From: Providencia rettgeri
GTDB lineage: Bacteria > Pseudomonadota > Gammaproteobacteria > Enterobacterales > Enterobacteriaceae
Direction of reading: 5' to 3'
Assembly (NCBI RefSeq): GCF_001874625.1
Contig: NZ_CP017671.1
Span: forward strand, 1,922,001-1,986,000
DNA: 64,000 nt
The position numbers and the translations under genes were made by a program. Positions 1-10,003 of the stretch are shown here, piece after piece; the first letter of the stretch is position 1; each line of letters opens with the position of its first letter. The notes under the pieces were generated by a model that saw only the letters and a program-made list of their open reading frames with translations, made no database searches and was not told where the DNA came from.

Positions 1-879
1 GCTGTTCATGACGGCCTCAGCCTGCATTTCCCCGGGCGATTCAGTACACACTCTCCTGCGGCAGTGGAGCTTCACGTGACCTATGACCTTGAAAAAGCCC
101 AGCCTGTCCGCGTTTCTCTGAGCGAAGATACTGCATCTGAACGCGACTATCTCCCCGTAGCTCAAAGTCTACGTGGTTGTTTGCTCATGGCCGATGCAGG
201 TTATTTTTCAAAAGCTTACATTGAATCGCTCCAAAACGAAGCGGCCAGCTTTGTGCTTCGGATGCCCGCTTCGGTGAATCCAATGGCGACTTGCAACCAA
301 ACAGGACTCTGTCAGCCGCTACGCAGCTGGCTGGCCGTATTGCCTAAGCATGGCGAATTGGATTTGGATGTGCAGTGGCCAGATGGTCCGGTGTACCGTT
401 GTGTTTTGTTTGCTTCCACTGACCATAAAGACAAACCGGTTTGTCTGTGTACAAATTTGGACCGGCACACATTCCCAGCCGCAACAGTGGGCGAATGGTA
501 TCGTCTGCGCTGGCAGATAGAACTCTTGTTCAAAGAATGGAAATCGTTGAATAGTTTGAATAAATTTAATACGGAATACTCAACGATAGCCGAAACGTTG
601 ATTTGGGGAAGTCTGCTGGCGGCAACGCTCAAGCGTTGGTTAATCAACGGAGCACAGCAAAAATATCGGCGAGTGTTGTCCATGTTCAGCGGGGCCAAAA
701 CAGCCAATCAGTGGTGGCTTCCCTTTTGTATAAAATGGGCTTGTTCAGGGATAACTGAAATTGCTGCGGAATTGGGTAAGGTTTTTGCGTTTCTCGCGGA
801 ACATTGCCAGAGGGTAAATGTAAAGCGAGATCAAAAATCAGGGGCTTTTAAAGTGTTGGAAATCACATATGAATCATGA
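1..879 (+). CDS. IS4-family transposase, 5' end outside the window
   Basis: The frame is open from the first base, so the gene starts to the left of the window; about 292 residues are visible. It is a DDE transposase of the IS4 family, which cuts and joins IS ends. Visible marks are the second acidic block (LLMADAGYFS) and the C-terminal YRLRWQIELLFKEWKSL block, which corresponds to the Y-(2)-R-(3)-E-(6)-K signature carrying the catalytic glutamate. The C-terminus appears complete. No matching inverted repeat was found downstream, so I cannot place the right end of the element. It lies convergent to catA2. The exact IS name is not assigned. Confidence 0.8.
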   Translation, partial: AVHDGLSLHFPGRFSTHSPAAVELHVTYDLEKAQPVRVSLSEDTASERDYLPVAQSLRGCLLMADAGYFSKAYIESLQNEAASFVLRMPASVNPMATCNQTGLCQPLRSWLAVLPKHGELDLDVQWPDGPVYRCVLFASTDHKDKPVCLCTNLDRHTFPAATVGEWYRLRWQIELLFKEWKSLNSLNKFNTEYSTIAETLIWGSLLAATLKRWLINGAQQKYRRVLSMFSGAKTANQWWLPFCIKWACSGITEIAAELGKVFAFLAEHCQRVNVKRDQKSGAFKVLEITYES

Positions 880-1103
880 TGTTAGTTCGCTAAAGACATA
901 CGTATGAAATACTATTATTGTTATAACTGCATCTGGTGTTGTTACTAACTTATTACTGTTATTGTTACTGCTTTCTTTATTACTATTGCTGTTCGTCTTT
1001 GCTTGTTTTTTCTTATTAAGGATATTACCAAACTACGGGAGCATTATCGTACAGTGATCCTGAACCATTCTGAAACGAGATTACACATCACGACGAAAAG
1101 ATA
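880..1103. other. AT-rich gap with degenerate TTATTG/TTACT repeats
   Basis: No gene is visible. Between about 925 and 1005 the plus strand is pyrimidine-rich and contains many imperfect repeats of TTATT/GTTACT, which may be a degraded IS end or low-complexity flank of the IS4 element. Confidence 0.4.
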
Positions 1104-1141
1104 AAAAAAAGCCACCATTCCTTCCGGATACAGTGGCTTAA
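1104..1141 (-). terminator. Intrinsic terminator of catA2
   Basis: On the minus strand an AGCCAC...GTGGCT stem with an extended inner stem is followed by a run of eight T. It sits 18 bp after the catA2 stop codon. Confidence 0.8.
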
Positions 1142-1158
1142 ATAAAGTATTAATTAAC

Positions 1159-1800
1159 TTATTTCAGTATGTTATCACACATCATCTGAAGTGTATTAAT
1201 AAACCTGGCTGCATGAAAGCCATCACAAACGGCATGATGTACCTGTACAGAAACAGGTAATAATACGCGGTTATCTTCCTGCTGAAACTTCGCCATAGTA
1301 AACACCGGAGCAAAATAATCATCATTACCGGTGATATTCAGGTTAAATCCGTCAAAACTCACCCAGGGTAATGATGATATATTCAGGTGGTTCTCTGGTA
1401 ACGCTCCCTGCGGGAACAATGCAGTATTATGCTGATATTCTGCCATCACCGCATTATAGCCCGCCATAAATTCACTGATATCCGGACAATAACGGCAGAA
1501 GAGCGCAGAAAATGTTTCAGTCTCTTTATGAAAAACAGTAAATACAGGATCGGTCTGATCCCAGTAAATCAGTGCATTATCTTTCATTGCCATCCGGAAC
1601 TCCGGAAACTGATTAACAACCCGGGAGATCAGATAAATCATCACCGGATAAAATTTATAATCCGTTTCCGCCAGTGCGGTACGCAAAGCTGTAATATCGA
1701 GTTTTGTGGTCAGGCTGAATCCGCATTTTATCTGCTGACGATAAAGAGCAAAATGTTCTCTGCGGTTCCAGGTGTTCAGATCAATTCTGGTAAAATTCAT
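1159..1800 (-). CDS. catA2: Chloramphenicol acetyltransferase type A-2
   Basis: Full-length 213-residue trimeric CAT, a cytoplasmic enzyme that transfers acetyl from acetyl-CoA to the 3-hydroxyl of chloramphenicol. The catalytic motif with the active-site histidine is visible as VQVHHAVCDGFH near residues 184-195. The N-terminus (MNFTRIDLNTWNRREHFA) and the whole length follow the CatII type rather than CatI. I see scattered differences from the CatA2 sequence I remember (for example NALIYWDQTDP), so this may be a variant allele. The Shine-Dalgarno AAGGA sits 6 bp before ATG, at the edge of an inverted repeat (see 1808-1846). A terminator follows. Confidence 0.93.
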   Translation of the reverse strand: MNFTRIDLNTWNRREHFALYRQQIKCGFSLTTKLDITALRTALAETDYKFYPVMIYLISRVVNQFPEFRMAMKDNALIYWDQTDPVFTVFHKETETFSALFCRYCPDISEFMAGYNAVMAEYQHNTALFPQGALPENHLNISSLPWVSFDGFNLNITGNDDYFAPVFTMAKFQQEDNRVLLPVSVQVHHAVCDGFHAARFINTLQMMCDNILK

Positions 1801-1807
1801 GTTTATT

Positions 1808-1846
1808 CCTTCTGATTAATAGCGAAAAATATTAATAATCAGAAGG
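1808..1846 (-). promoter_or_regulatory. Leader hairpin next to the catA2 ribosome binding site
   Basis: A perfect 11-bp inverted repeat (CCTTCTGATTA at 1808-1818 and its complement at 1836-1846). In the catA2 transcript its 3' arm ends in AAGG, so the Shine-Dalgarno can be paired. The layout resembles the leader stems of inducible cat genes, but no leader peptide was identified. Confidence 0.55.
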
Positions 1847-1935
1847 CAGTCTGGTTGTCTCAATGGGCAGCATCCCGTCCTCCGTAAGCCGCTTGGTACA
1901 GAATAATGATATCAGATTCGCTTAAGATGTATTAA

Positions 1936-3083
1936 GGAAGGTGCGATTTAATCGTCATATGTGAGAACATAAAGCTTTCTTTATCATGAGCTGTTTACAA
2001 TGCCTGCCATTTCCAGCTATTCCTCCCGTAAATCCCGTTTTCTTGACCGTATGAATGTTCTGGTGCCGTGGCAGGATATTGCTGATAAGCTGCTTCACGT
2101 CTATCCGTCATCCCGTCGCGGCCGACGGCCTTTCCCCCTGGTGCTTATGCTCCGTATCCACTGCCTGCAACTCTGGTTTGACCTCAGTGACGGAGCGGCT
2201 GAAGACGCCCTGCATGATGTCCTGCCGTTCCGTCAATTTGCGGGGATCTGTGACACGGTGCCAGATCGCACAACCATCATGAATTTCCGCCATTTTCTGG
2301 AGAAACATCATGCAGGAGAACAGATACTGGCACTGATTAACCAGAAACTGAAGCAGGCCGGACTGATGTTACGTCAGGGCATCATTATCGATGCGACCAT
2401 TATTTCCGCTCCCTGTTCCGTAAAAAATAAAGCCGGTCAACGGGATCCTGAAATGCATCAGACCCGCAAGGGAAATCAGTGGTACTTTGGTATGAAAGCT
2501 CATATTGCTGTTGATGCGGCCACAGGCTTGACGGAAAAAGTAGTGACCACGGCGGCAAATGTGCATGACCTGAATGCGGCGGATAGCCTGATTACGGAGC
2601 CGGTAGCAATTGTCTTCGCCGATGCCGGATATCGCGGGGCAGAAAAACGGGACTCTCTGACACATCGGGTTAAAGAGTGGTTTATTGCCAAAGGTCCTCA
2701 TGCCGTAAAAAAGCTCAGACAGCATCCCCGGCTGAATAAGCAGGCGCTGCATGATGAATATGTGAAAGCAGGTATTAGGGCAAAGGTTGAGCATCCTTTC
2801 CGGATACTGAAGTGCCAGTTTGGTTTCAGCAAAACACGATTACGGGGACTGATGAAGAACCACAACCGGCTTTCAATGCTGTTTGCAATGTGCAATTTGG
2901 TGCGGGCGGGACAACTGGCGGGGATGTCGTGAAAATCATTGTAATATCAGTGGAGCAGTGACATTTTGCTTACCCTGAGTTGATGGGGGAGATTAAATAT
3001 TGTCCAAACTGGGGTGCTTACTTTGCCGCGTAAGGAGGATATCCAGGCTCTGGATCGTCATGACTGATTAAATCGCACCTTCC
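1936..3083 (+). mobile_element. IS5-family (IS5 group) insertion sequence
   Basis: The 1148-bp element is bounded by inverted repeats starting GGAAGGTGCGATTTAATC (1936-1953; complement at 3066-3083), which share the GGAAGGTGCG tip of IS5. It carries one transposase gene. The flanks are TTAA on the left and CTAA on the right. Both fit the YTAR target of the IS5 group but are not identical, so this is not a simple insertion with its own duplication. The right end cuts the umuD-like gene. Confidence 0.85.
2000..2932 (+). CDS. IS5-family transposase
   Basis: 310-residue DDE transposase. The catalytic blocks are visible: IIIDATII (first Asp), IVFADAGYRG (second Asp), and the C-terminal block with R(5)E around KAGIRAKVEHPFRILK. 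The N-terminus has the IS5-type helical domain with RTTIMNFRHFLE. It lies inside the element at 1936-3083, begins 64 bp from the left inverted repeat and has no visible frameshift. It is probably functional. The element resembles many enterobacterial IS5-group elements; I do not assign a name. Confidence 0.9.
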   Translation: MPAISSYSSRKSRFLDRMNVLVPWQDIADKLLHVYPSSRRGRRPFPLVLMLRIHCLQLWFDLSDGAAEDALHDVLPFRQFAGICDTVPDRTTIMNFRHFLEKHHAGEQILALINQKLKQAGLMLRQGIIIDATIISAPCSVKNKAGQRDPEMHQTRKGNQWYFGMKAHIAVDAATGLTEKVVTTAANVHDLNAADSLITEPVAIVFADAGYRGAEKRDSLTHRVKEWFIAKGPHAVKKLRQHPRLNKQALHDEYVKAGIRAKVEHPFRILKCQFGFSKTRLRGLMKNHNRLSMLFAMCNLVRAGQLAGMS

Positions 3084-3345
3084 CTAAAACAATGCGGCCT
3101 ACCCGCGCTTTACCGGAACGATCCACGGCAATTAAATCTCCATCGTGAATACCTTCATCGACAAGGCTATCACCGGAAACACGCCACCAAAATGTGGCGC
3201 TCGGATGCGGTACGATCCAAGCAATAGGGTCAATTTCATCCTCTAAATCATCACTGGCCGGTGATGGGAAACCAGCAGGAACGACAATTGAGGATAAAAT
3301 AACGGTTTGGCCTTCATAGGCAACTGAAACAGGGCTTAAAATCAT
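3084..3345 (-). pseudogene. umuD-like (S24 peptidase) gene cut by IS5-group element
   Basis: About 87 residues of a UmuD/LexA-type self-cleaving protein remain. UmuD is trimmed after RecA activation and then works with UmuC in error-prone repair. Visible are the start FPSPASDD (UmuD-like), the HPSATFWWRVSGDSL block with the catalytic serine, and GIHDGDLIAVDRS. The IS end at 3083 replaces everything after RIVLG, so the region with the catalytic lysine is lost. Start chosen at the ATG at 3345; an upstream in-frame ATG has no better ribosome site. No umuC is present. With the neighbouring XRE gene it may have formed an SOS-linked pair. Confidence 0.75.
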
Positions 3346-3440
3346 TGAATTACCATTTGCTACACTACAAGAACATATAATGAACAAAGGTTAATTTCAA
3401 TCTGCCTTCTGGCGGCAGTTTTTAAGCTGTGTTGTTCTCG

Positions 3441-3713
3441 TCAAATTTCCAACTTGGCCGCGATGTTTGTCATTTCTTCAGCTTCAGGCAGATATGAAAA
3501 ATTGCCGGTTCCAAGTAAGAACCACGCCGGATTCACATTGTATTCGATCACAAGCGAGCGCAAAACTTTCATAGGTATCTCGCGCTTAGCGTGTTCATAA
3601 GCACTATAAGCACTTTGTGATACTAAAATGCTATCAGCAAAGGGTTGTTGTCGCTTGCCGGACTTCTTGCGAACTTCTTTCAAGCGGTCTGCGATTTCAT
3701 TTATTTCATTCAT
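3441..3713 (-). CDS. XRE-family helix-turn-helix regulator
   Basis: 90-residue protein from the ATG at 3713, preceded by AAAGG at a normal distance; a longer frame from 3755 has no clear ribosome site. The lambda-Cro/C1 type helix-turn-helix covers residues about 8-62 (ADRLKEVRKKSGKRQQPFADS, then SQSAYSAYEHAKREIP and VLRSLVIEYNVNPAWFLLGTG). The ending NPAWFLLG is common to phage-type repressors. It lies upstream of the cut umuD-like gene on the same strand and may have controlled it. Intact, but its target is unknown. Confidence 0.8.
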   Translation of the reverse strand: MNEINEIADRLKEVRKKSGKRQQPFADSILVSQSAYSAYEHAKREIPMKVLRSLVIEYNVNPAWFLLGTGNFSYLPEAEEMTNIAAKLEI

Positions 3714-3774
3714 ACAGCCAACCTTTACCAGCTCAACACAAGCGATAAACAACACATCATTTCATAAGCCCTAG

Positions 3775-4614
3775 GGTCAGGACCCATTGATTTGAACTGA
3801 CGGCTGTGATTCAGATGGGCGTATAGGAGCCCGACTGATGAGTAATTTGTTTTGGCTGACGGACGAGCAAATGGCTCGTCTTCAGCCCTATTTCCCCAAG
3901 AGCCATGGCCGCCAGCGCGTTGATGATCGACGCGTTCTGAGCGGCATCATCTTCGTCAACCGCAACGGGCTGCGTTGGCGTGATGCGCCGAAGGAATATG
4001 GCCCGGCGAAGACGCTTTATAACCGCTGGAAACGCTGGGGCGACAAGGGCGTATTTATCCAGATGATGGAAGGTCTGGCCGTGCCTGAAGCCGCAGAGCA
4101 CAAGACCATCATGATCGATGCGACCTATCTCAAGGCCCACCGCACGGCTTCCAGCTTGCGGGTAAAAAAGGGGGCGCGGGCCGCCTGATTGGACGCACGA
4201 AAGGCGGCATGAACACCAAGCTTCATGCCGTAACGGATGCGAGTGGTCGCCCGATCAGCTTCTTCATAACGGCAGGCCAGGTCAGCGATTACACCGGTGC
4301 TGCCGCCTTGCTTGATGAACTTCCCAAGGCCAAATGGTTGCTGGCCGACCGTGGCTATGATGCCGACTGGTATCGTGACGCTTTACAGGCGAAGGGGATC
4401 ACTCCCTGCATTCCAGGTCGAAAATCCCGCAAGAAGACCATCAAATACGACAAACGCCGCTACAAACGGCGCAACCGGATCGAGATCATGTTCGGGCGTC
4501 TCAAAGACTGGCGGCGTGTCGCTACGCGTTACGACCGGTGCCCAATGGCCTTTCTCTCCGCCATCGCTCTCGCTGCGACCGTTATCTTCTGGCTATGAGC
4601 AATGAGTCCTGACC
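3775..4614 (+). mobile_element. IS5-family (IS427-like) element with CTAG duplication
   Basis: An 840-bp element with ends GGTCAGGAC / GTCCTGACC. CTAG stands directly outside each end (3771-3774 and 4615-4618), which fits the YTAR target duplicated by this family. It therefore inserted as a unit, into the region between the XRE gene and a sigma-factor fragment. Confidence 0.85.
3838..4598 (+). CDS. IS5-family transposase in two frames joined by -1 frameshift
   Basis: The transposase is encoded in two frames, 3838-4188 and 4209-4598. A slippery run of six A and five G (4164-4174) lies in the overlap, and a -1 shift there joins the N-terminal frame (with IIFVNRNGLRWRDAPKEYGP and the first Asp in IMIDATYLKAHRT) to the C-terminal frame (with LLADRGYDADWYR and the RNRIEIMFGRLKDWRRVATRYD block carrying Glu). 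Programmed frameshifting at A6G sites is known for IS427-type elements. The joined protein would be about 250 residues and looks intact. Confidence 0.82.
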
Positions 4615-4618
4615 CTAG

Positions 4619-5217
4619 CGCATATCAAGCCAGAGGAGCCTGAGGTACTTGGTCTTTTAGCCCTCATGGAACTCCAGTGCTCTCGGCTGCTTGCCCGACA
4701 AGATCGTCAAGGCTTGCCAGTGCCGCTCGATCGTCAGGATCGTGGCTTGTGGGATCGATTGCTCATACGTCGAGGTCTGGAGATAGTTGAGCGAGCATGC
4801 CGCATGTCGTCTCCCACTGGATGGTATCTTCTGCAAGCGTTGATTTCTGCTTGTCACGCGCGGGCTGCGAGCTTTCGAGACACCAATTGGCGAGAGATAC
4901 TGGCGAGATATGACGCGCTCTTCCTGTTGAGCCCTACATACGTAGTTGCCCTCAATCGAGCAGTCGCTGTGTCGTGGGCCATGAACCCCGCTGCAGGGAT
5001 GGCGGTCCTTAAGGCGATTGAGGACGAGTGGGACGTGGAGACCTACCCGCTTTTTCACGCGACGCGGGCGGATTTCCTTTCGCGTCTTGGTTTCCAAGAC
5101 CAAGCTGCGGCAGCCTATCAGGCTGCGGCCGTACTCAGCACCAACCTACCTCAAAAGTTGTTCTTGGTCACGCGCGCTGAGGAATGCCTGGCAGGGTCTC
5201 GGACAGATGTTGGATAA
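4619..5217 (+). pseudogene. 3' fragment of an ECF sigma factor gene (DUF6596 type)
   Basis: The frame is open from the IS boundary at 4619 and reads HIKPEEPEVLGLLALMELQCSR before the first ATG at 4666. The PEVLGLLALM, RYDALFLLSPTYVVALNRAVAV and FHATRADFLSRLG blocks are typical of the long C-terminal domain of ECF41/42-like sigma factors often called YlaC or DUF6596. The DNA-binding sigma regions 2 and 4 are missing, so it is not functional. It was probably carried in with a chromosomal fragment. Confidence 0.7.
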
Positions 5218-5489
5218 CATCAGTCGATTGACGGTGATTGCGCGCACGTGGACGCGCATCATGACAGGTATGACGAGCCTTTGAACGTCCGCTGGCTGTG
5301 CCGGCGCCATCATATCCGGCTGCACTTCTACGGTGAGGACATGTTTCCTATGTGCAGGCCGCATCACGTATGAACGGCGGCTCTCCGGTTATGCCTCAAC
5401 GCCGCTGAAAGCGTCGCGCGGTCAGTCAGCCATGACGATCATACCTTATTCAGATCATGCGATCGGCGCCCTGCCATCAGGAGGATGAA
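5218..5489. other. Gap without recognisable gene
   Basis: GC-rich sequence between the sigma-factor fragment and a small unknown reading frame. No long or convincing frame, repeat or RNA was seen. Confidence 0.4.
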
Positions 5490-5650
5490 ATGCGTAAAGA
5501 TCAGATCCCGGATTTCGTTGATGAGATCTTCGCCACCGGCTGCCCAATCACCGCAGTAGGACAAGATTGCTATGTTTTGCAGAGAGCGATCTGCTGGCAG
5601 AAGACTTCGACCGTGTTGGTGAGGTGGTCGATAAAATCTGCCAGCGATAA
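5490..5650 (+). pseudogene. Small unknown gene, apparently frameshifted
   Basis: A good Shine-Dalgarno (AGGAGG) precedes ATG at 5490. The first frame gives MRKDQIPDFVDEIFATGCPI and continues to about 5579. A -1 shift near there gives a second sensible stretch (ESDLLAEDFDRVGEVVDKIC) ending at 5650. The in-frame reading instead gives an unlikely tail. The two halves look like one protein of about 53 residues broken by an indel. Function unknown. Confidence 0.4.
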
Positions 5651-5740
5651 GGAAAGCGTGACCATCTGTTGCTGACATCAGAGGTGGCTCGGTTTGTCTG
5701 AACAGTTTTGGGCGTTTTGCTAAGTGGATTTCCGCCTTGA

Positions 5741-6571
5741 TTATGCCGCCACCATCATTGGTGCCAGCGCGTTGAAGTAGGCCTGATCCGGCGTCTGCCG
5801 GTCAAGGGATGAATGTGGACGTCGGCTATTGTAGAAGGCGAGATAGCGGCCGATGCCAGCGCGAGCCTCGGATACGGTCTTGTAGGCGTGGAGATAGACC
5901 TCTTCGTATTTGATCGACCGCCAGAGCCGCTCGACGAAGACGTTGTCGCGCCACGCGCCCTTGCCATCCATCGAGATGGCGATCTCCGCCTTCTTCAGCA
6001 CGGCTGTGAAGTCGATGGAGGTGAACTGCGAACCCTGATCGGTGTTGAATATTTCAGGCTTTCCATAGCGGGCCAGCGCGTCCTCGACCGCTTCGATGCA
6101 GAAGTCCGCCTCCATCGTGATCGACAGCCGCCAGGACAGAACCCGCCGGCTAAACCAGTCCACGACGGCGCAGAGATAGACGAATCCCCGCGCCATCGGC
6201 ACATACGTTATGTCCATTGCCCAGACCTGGTTGGGCCGGGTGACCGCCAGCTTGCGCAGGAGATAAGGATAGATTTTGTGACCTGGCGCTGGTTTGGAGG
6301 TGTTCGGGCGACGGTAGATTGCCTCGATGCCCATCTTCTTCATCAGCGTGGCGACGTGCAACCGCCCGACCTCGGTCCCTTCACCCCTCAAAAGCCCTTG
6401 CAACATCCGACTTCCGGCGAACGGATAGTCGAGGTGCAGTTCGTCGATCCGCCGCATCAGGTCCAGATCGCCGTCGGACACTTGACGTGGAGAATAGTAG
6501 ACACTGCCACGGCTGAAGCCGAGAAGCCTGGCCTGACGTGCGACCGACAGTTTGTGTGTTCGGTCGATCAT
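5741..6571 (-). CDS. IS3-family transposase OrfB (integrase catalytic domain)
   Basis: 276 residues. HTH_21 region at the start (ARQARLLGFSRGSVYY), then the rve integrase core: D in VWAMDITYVP, D in IFNTDQGSQFTS, and E in DNVFVERLWRSIKYEEVY, the DDE triad. The C-terminus has the usual YLAFYNSRRPHSSL. Its ATG overlaps the stop codon of orfA (ATGA), so the two may be translationally coupled; IS3 elements also commonly use a -1 frameshift here. Intact. Confidence 0.9.
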   Translation of the reverse strand: MIDRTHKLSVARQARLLGFSRGSVYYSPRQVSDGDLDLMRRIDELHLDYPFAGSRMLQGLLRGEGTEVGRLHVATLMKKMGIEAIYRRPNTSKPAPGHKIYPYLLRKLAVTRPNQVWAMDITYVPMARGFVYLCAVVDWFSRRVLSWRLSITMEADFCIEAVEDALARYGKPEIFNTDQGSQFTSIDFTAVLKKAEIAISMDGKGAWRDNVFVERLWRSIKYEEVYLHAYKTVSEARAGIGRYLAFYNSRRPHSSLDRQTPDQAYFNALAPMMVAA

Positions 6572-6879
6572 TTCTTTCCGCCCAGCAATCCCGCTTTGCC
6601 GAGCGCTCCGGCTAAAAAATCATTCTCCAATGTCAGTTCGCCTATTTTGGCGTGCAGCGTTTTGACATCGACGGTTGGACCTGCCGGTTCCGCCTTCGCT
6701 TCATCGCCGAAAACGCCTGTCGCCCCATCAAGGAGCTGGTCTTTCCACTGTTTGATCTGGTTGGCATGCACGTCGAACTGCTGGGACAATTCCACCAGCG
6801 TCTGCTCACCTCGGATCGCGGCGAGCGCCACTTTTGCCTTGAAAGCCGGGCTGTGGTTCCGGCGCGGTCGTCTTGTCAT
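6568..6879 (-). CDS. IS3-family transposase OrfA
   Basis: 103 residues from the ATG at 6879, which follows CAGGAG at a good distance. Helix-turn-helix_8 domain (SPAFKAKVALAAIRGEQTLVEL) followed by a leucine-zipper-like stretch (LHAKIGELTLENDFLAGAL), both usual for IS3 OrfA, which binds the IS ends and forms the N-terminal part of OrfAB. It overlaps orfB by 4 bases. Confidence 0.88.
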   Translation of the reverse strand: MTRRPRRNHSPAFKAKVALAAIRGEQTLVELSQQFDVHANQIKQWKDQLLDGATGVFGDEAKAEPAGPTVDVKTLHAKIGELTLENDFLAGALGKAGLLGGKK

Positions 6880-6929
6880 GGTATCTCCTGTTCCCGGCAT
6901 CTAAGCCGAAGTCAGGCAGAAATTCCACT

Positions 6930-7225
6930 TATCACCGCTGTGCAGATTTCCCGAGCCACCTCTGATAGTCCGGGTGCACGAGCGTCATTGGGATGATGAT
7001 GTCCTGCGAGTAATTCCTGCGAATCTCGCTGACCGCAGCGATCGTAAGTCCCCTCCACAAGGGGAGATCCTGATAGTCTCCGCTCGCTGGTATGGGGACC
7101 GTTTCTTTCACCACGAACCCGATTTCCTCAGGGTCAAAGATCAGCGATTTCGGACGCCGATCGCGCAGCCGCTCAGCGAGAGTCGTCTTTCCGGCGCCGA
7201 AAGGTCCGTTGATCCAGATTATCAT
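6930..7225 (-). pseudogene. tmrB: tmrB-like gene, 3' part removed by the IS3 element
   Basis: The first about 95 codons of a TmrB-type P-loop protein remain. TmrB of Bacillus gives tunicamycin resistance. The Walker A motif GPFGAGKTT is at residues 7-15, followed by LAERLRDRRPKSLIFDPEEIG. The reading frame runs into the IS end near 6930 and stops there. It follows aac(3)-II by 12 bp on the same strand; this pairing (aacC2-tmrB) is a known transferred unit. A truncated protein is probably inactive. Confidence 0.85.
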
Positions 7226-7237
7226 TGTCGACGGCCT

Positions 7238-8098
7238 CTAACCGGAAGGCTCGCAAGAGCGCTGGGCGGCTTCGTGTGCTGGCACGATCGGAGTGGCTCC
7301 GAAGTGCTTCTCAAGATAGGTGACGCCGAACGTCACGATGTCCTGCGCGTCGAACAGGTAGCACTGAGCAAAGCCCACGACACCTTCTCGATGGCGACCG
7401 AGCTTCACGTAAGCATTTGCTATAGTTTCGACCGCATCCGGCTTTCCTTCGATAGCAAAGCAATCGAGAATGCCGTTTGAATCGTATTCTGATGCCGTTT
7501 TCCAGGCGACTTCACCGTTTCTTCCAAGCATCGGCATCTCATACGTCACCCATCGTTTGTTGGGGATATCCGCAACCGCCTCGGCGTAGTGCAATGCGGT
7601 AACGGAGTTTAGCGGCGCACCCAACAGCAGGGCCTTCCCGCCAAGGCGGACGAACCGCTCGACGGGCGACCCTTCCCCCAAGGCGTGACCGAGTTCGTGA
7701 GGCTCCGTCAGCGTTTCAGCTAGCGGACCAACCGCGACCATCGATGCATCGGGGTGCGCGCTGCGCCGCGCGCCGGGGGCTTGAACCAGAAATTGATTCA
7801 GCAGGCCGAACCCACGGTAAGTCCCGGCCGTTGCGGGATCGAACGGCGGCCAGGTACGGCGGGCTTTGTCATCCAACCGAGCGCCATTCAGAGTCTCCTC
7901 GTAGGGTGATCGGTCCCACGACGCGTATCCCATCACAGTGCCAGTCGGCCCAACCGCGGAGCGTAACGCGGCAACGACCGTCTCCGCTCCTCCTTCGACC
8001 GGACCAATCGCTTTAAGTGAGGCATGCACCATCAACAGGTCACCGGTTTGGACTCCGAGTTTTCGAATTGCCTCCGTTATTGCCTTCCGCGTATGCAT
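7238..8098 (-). CDS. aac(3)-II: Aminoglycoside 3-N-acetyltransferase AAC(3)-II
   Basis: 286 residues, the usual length. It acetylates the 3-amino group of gentamicin, tobramycin and related drugs with acetyl-CoA. The Antibiotic_NAT fold is shown by MVHASLKAIGPVEGGAETVV, the GTVMGYASWDRSPYE block, and SAHPDASMVAVGP. Residues such as AIRKLG near the start and EMPMLGRNGEVAWKTASEYD fit the IId allele better than IIa, but I did not align. Start chosen at ATG 8098 with AGGAG 6 bp upstream; the frame extends further into IS26 sequence. tmrB follows directly. Confidence 0.92.
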   Translation of the reverse strand: MHTRKAITEAIRKLGVQTGDLLMVHASLKAIGPVEGGAETVVAALRSAVGPTGTVMGYASWDRSPYEETLNGARLDDKARRTWPPFDPATAGTYRGFGLLNQFLVQAPGARRSAHPDASMVAVGPLAETLTEPHELGHALGEGSPVERFVRLGGKALLLGAPLNSVTALHYAEAVADIPNKRWVTYEMPMLGRNGEVAWKTASEYDSNGILDCFAIEGKPDAVETIANAYVKLGRHREGVVGFAQCYLFDAQDIVTFGVTYLEKHFGATPIVPAHEAAQRSCEPSG

Positions 8099-8141
8099 CG
8101 CGATATCTCCTCTAAACTGCAAAACACTATACCTATCGAGA

Positions 8142-8206
8142 GGCACTGTTGCAAAGTTAGCGATGAGGCAGCCTTTTGTCTTATTCAAAGGCCTTACATT
8201 TCAAAT
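8142..8206. mobile_element. IS26 end fragment, about 65 bp
   Basis: The 14-bp IS26 inverted repeat and the adjoining bases match the tnpA-distal end of the complete IS26 at 17300-17367. The homology stops at about 8206, where sequence from downstream of blaTEM begins. The fragment marks an old IS26-mediated junction between aac(3)-II and the Tn3-family unit. Confidence 0.9.
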
Positions 8207-8239
8207 CTAAAGTATATATGAGTAAACTTGGTCTGACAG

Positions 8240-9112
<873 letters not shown>

Positions 9113-9141
9113 TCAATATTATTGAAGCATTTACCAGGGTT

Positions 9142-9170
9142 ATTGTCTCATGAGCGGATACATATTTGAA
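9142..9170 (-). promoter_or_regulatory. P3-type promoter of blaTEM
   Basis: Read on the minus strand: -35 TTCAAA (9165-9170), 17-bp spacer, -10 GACAAT (9142-9147). This is the weak P3 promoter of Tn3-type blaTEM; the overlapping stronger Pa/Pb form is not seen. Confidence 0.85.
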
Positions 9171-9282
9171 TGTATTTAGAAAAATAAACAAATAGGGGTT
9201 CCGCGCACATTTCCCCGAAAAGTGCCACCTGACGTCTAAGAAACCATTATTATCATGACATTAACCTATAAAAATAGGCGTA

Positions 9283-9965
<683 letters not shown>

Positions 9966-10003
9966 AAATTGTTAATTCATGACCATCAGGCAGGGAGGCC
10001 GGT

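Larger units (their letters stand above)
5721..6931 (-). mobile_element. IS3-family element, ISCfr1-like
   Basis: About 1.2 kb with imperfect ends (TAAGTGGATTTCCGCC on the left; the right end complement begins TAAGTGGAATTTCTGCC). It carries overlapping orfA and orfB. It cuts tmrB next to aac(3)-II. ISCfr1 is known in this position, which is why I use that name; ends are placed within a few bases. Confidence 0.75.

Noticed and set aside
5813..6904. 363-residue plus-strand reading frame
   Set aside because: It lies opposite the two IS3 transposase genes and has the Arg/Asp-rich, low-hydrophobic content of an antisense frame; no ribosome site.
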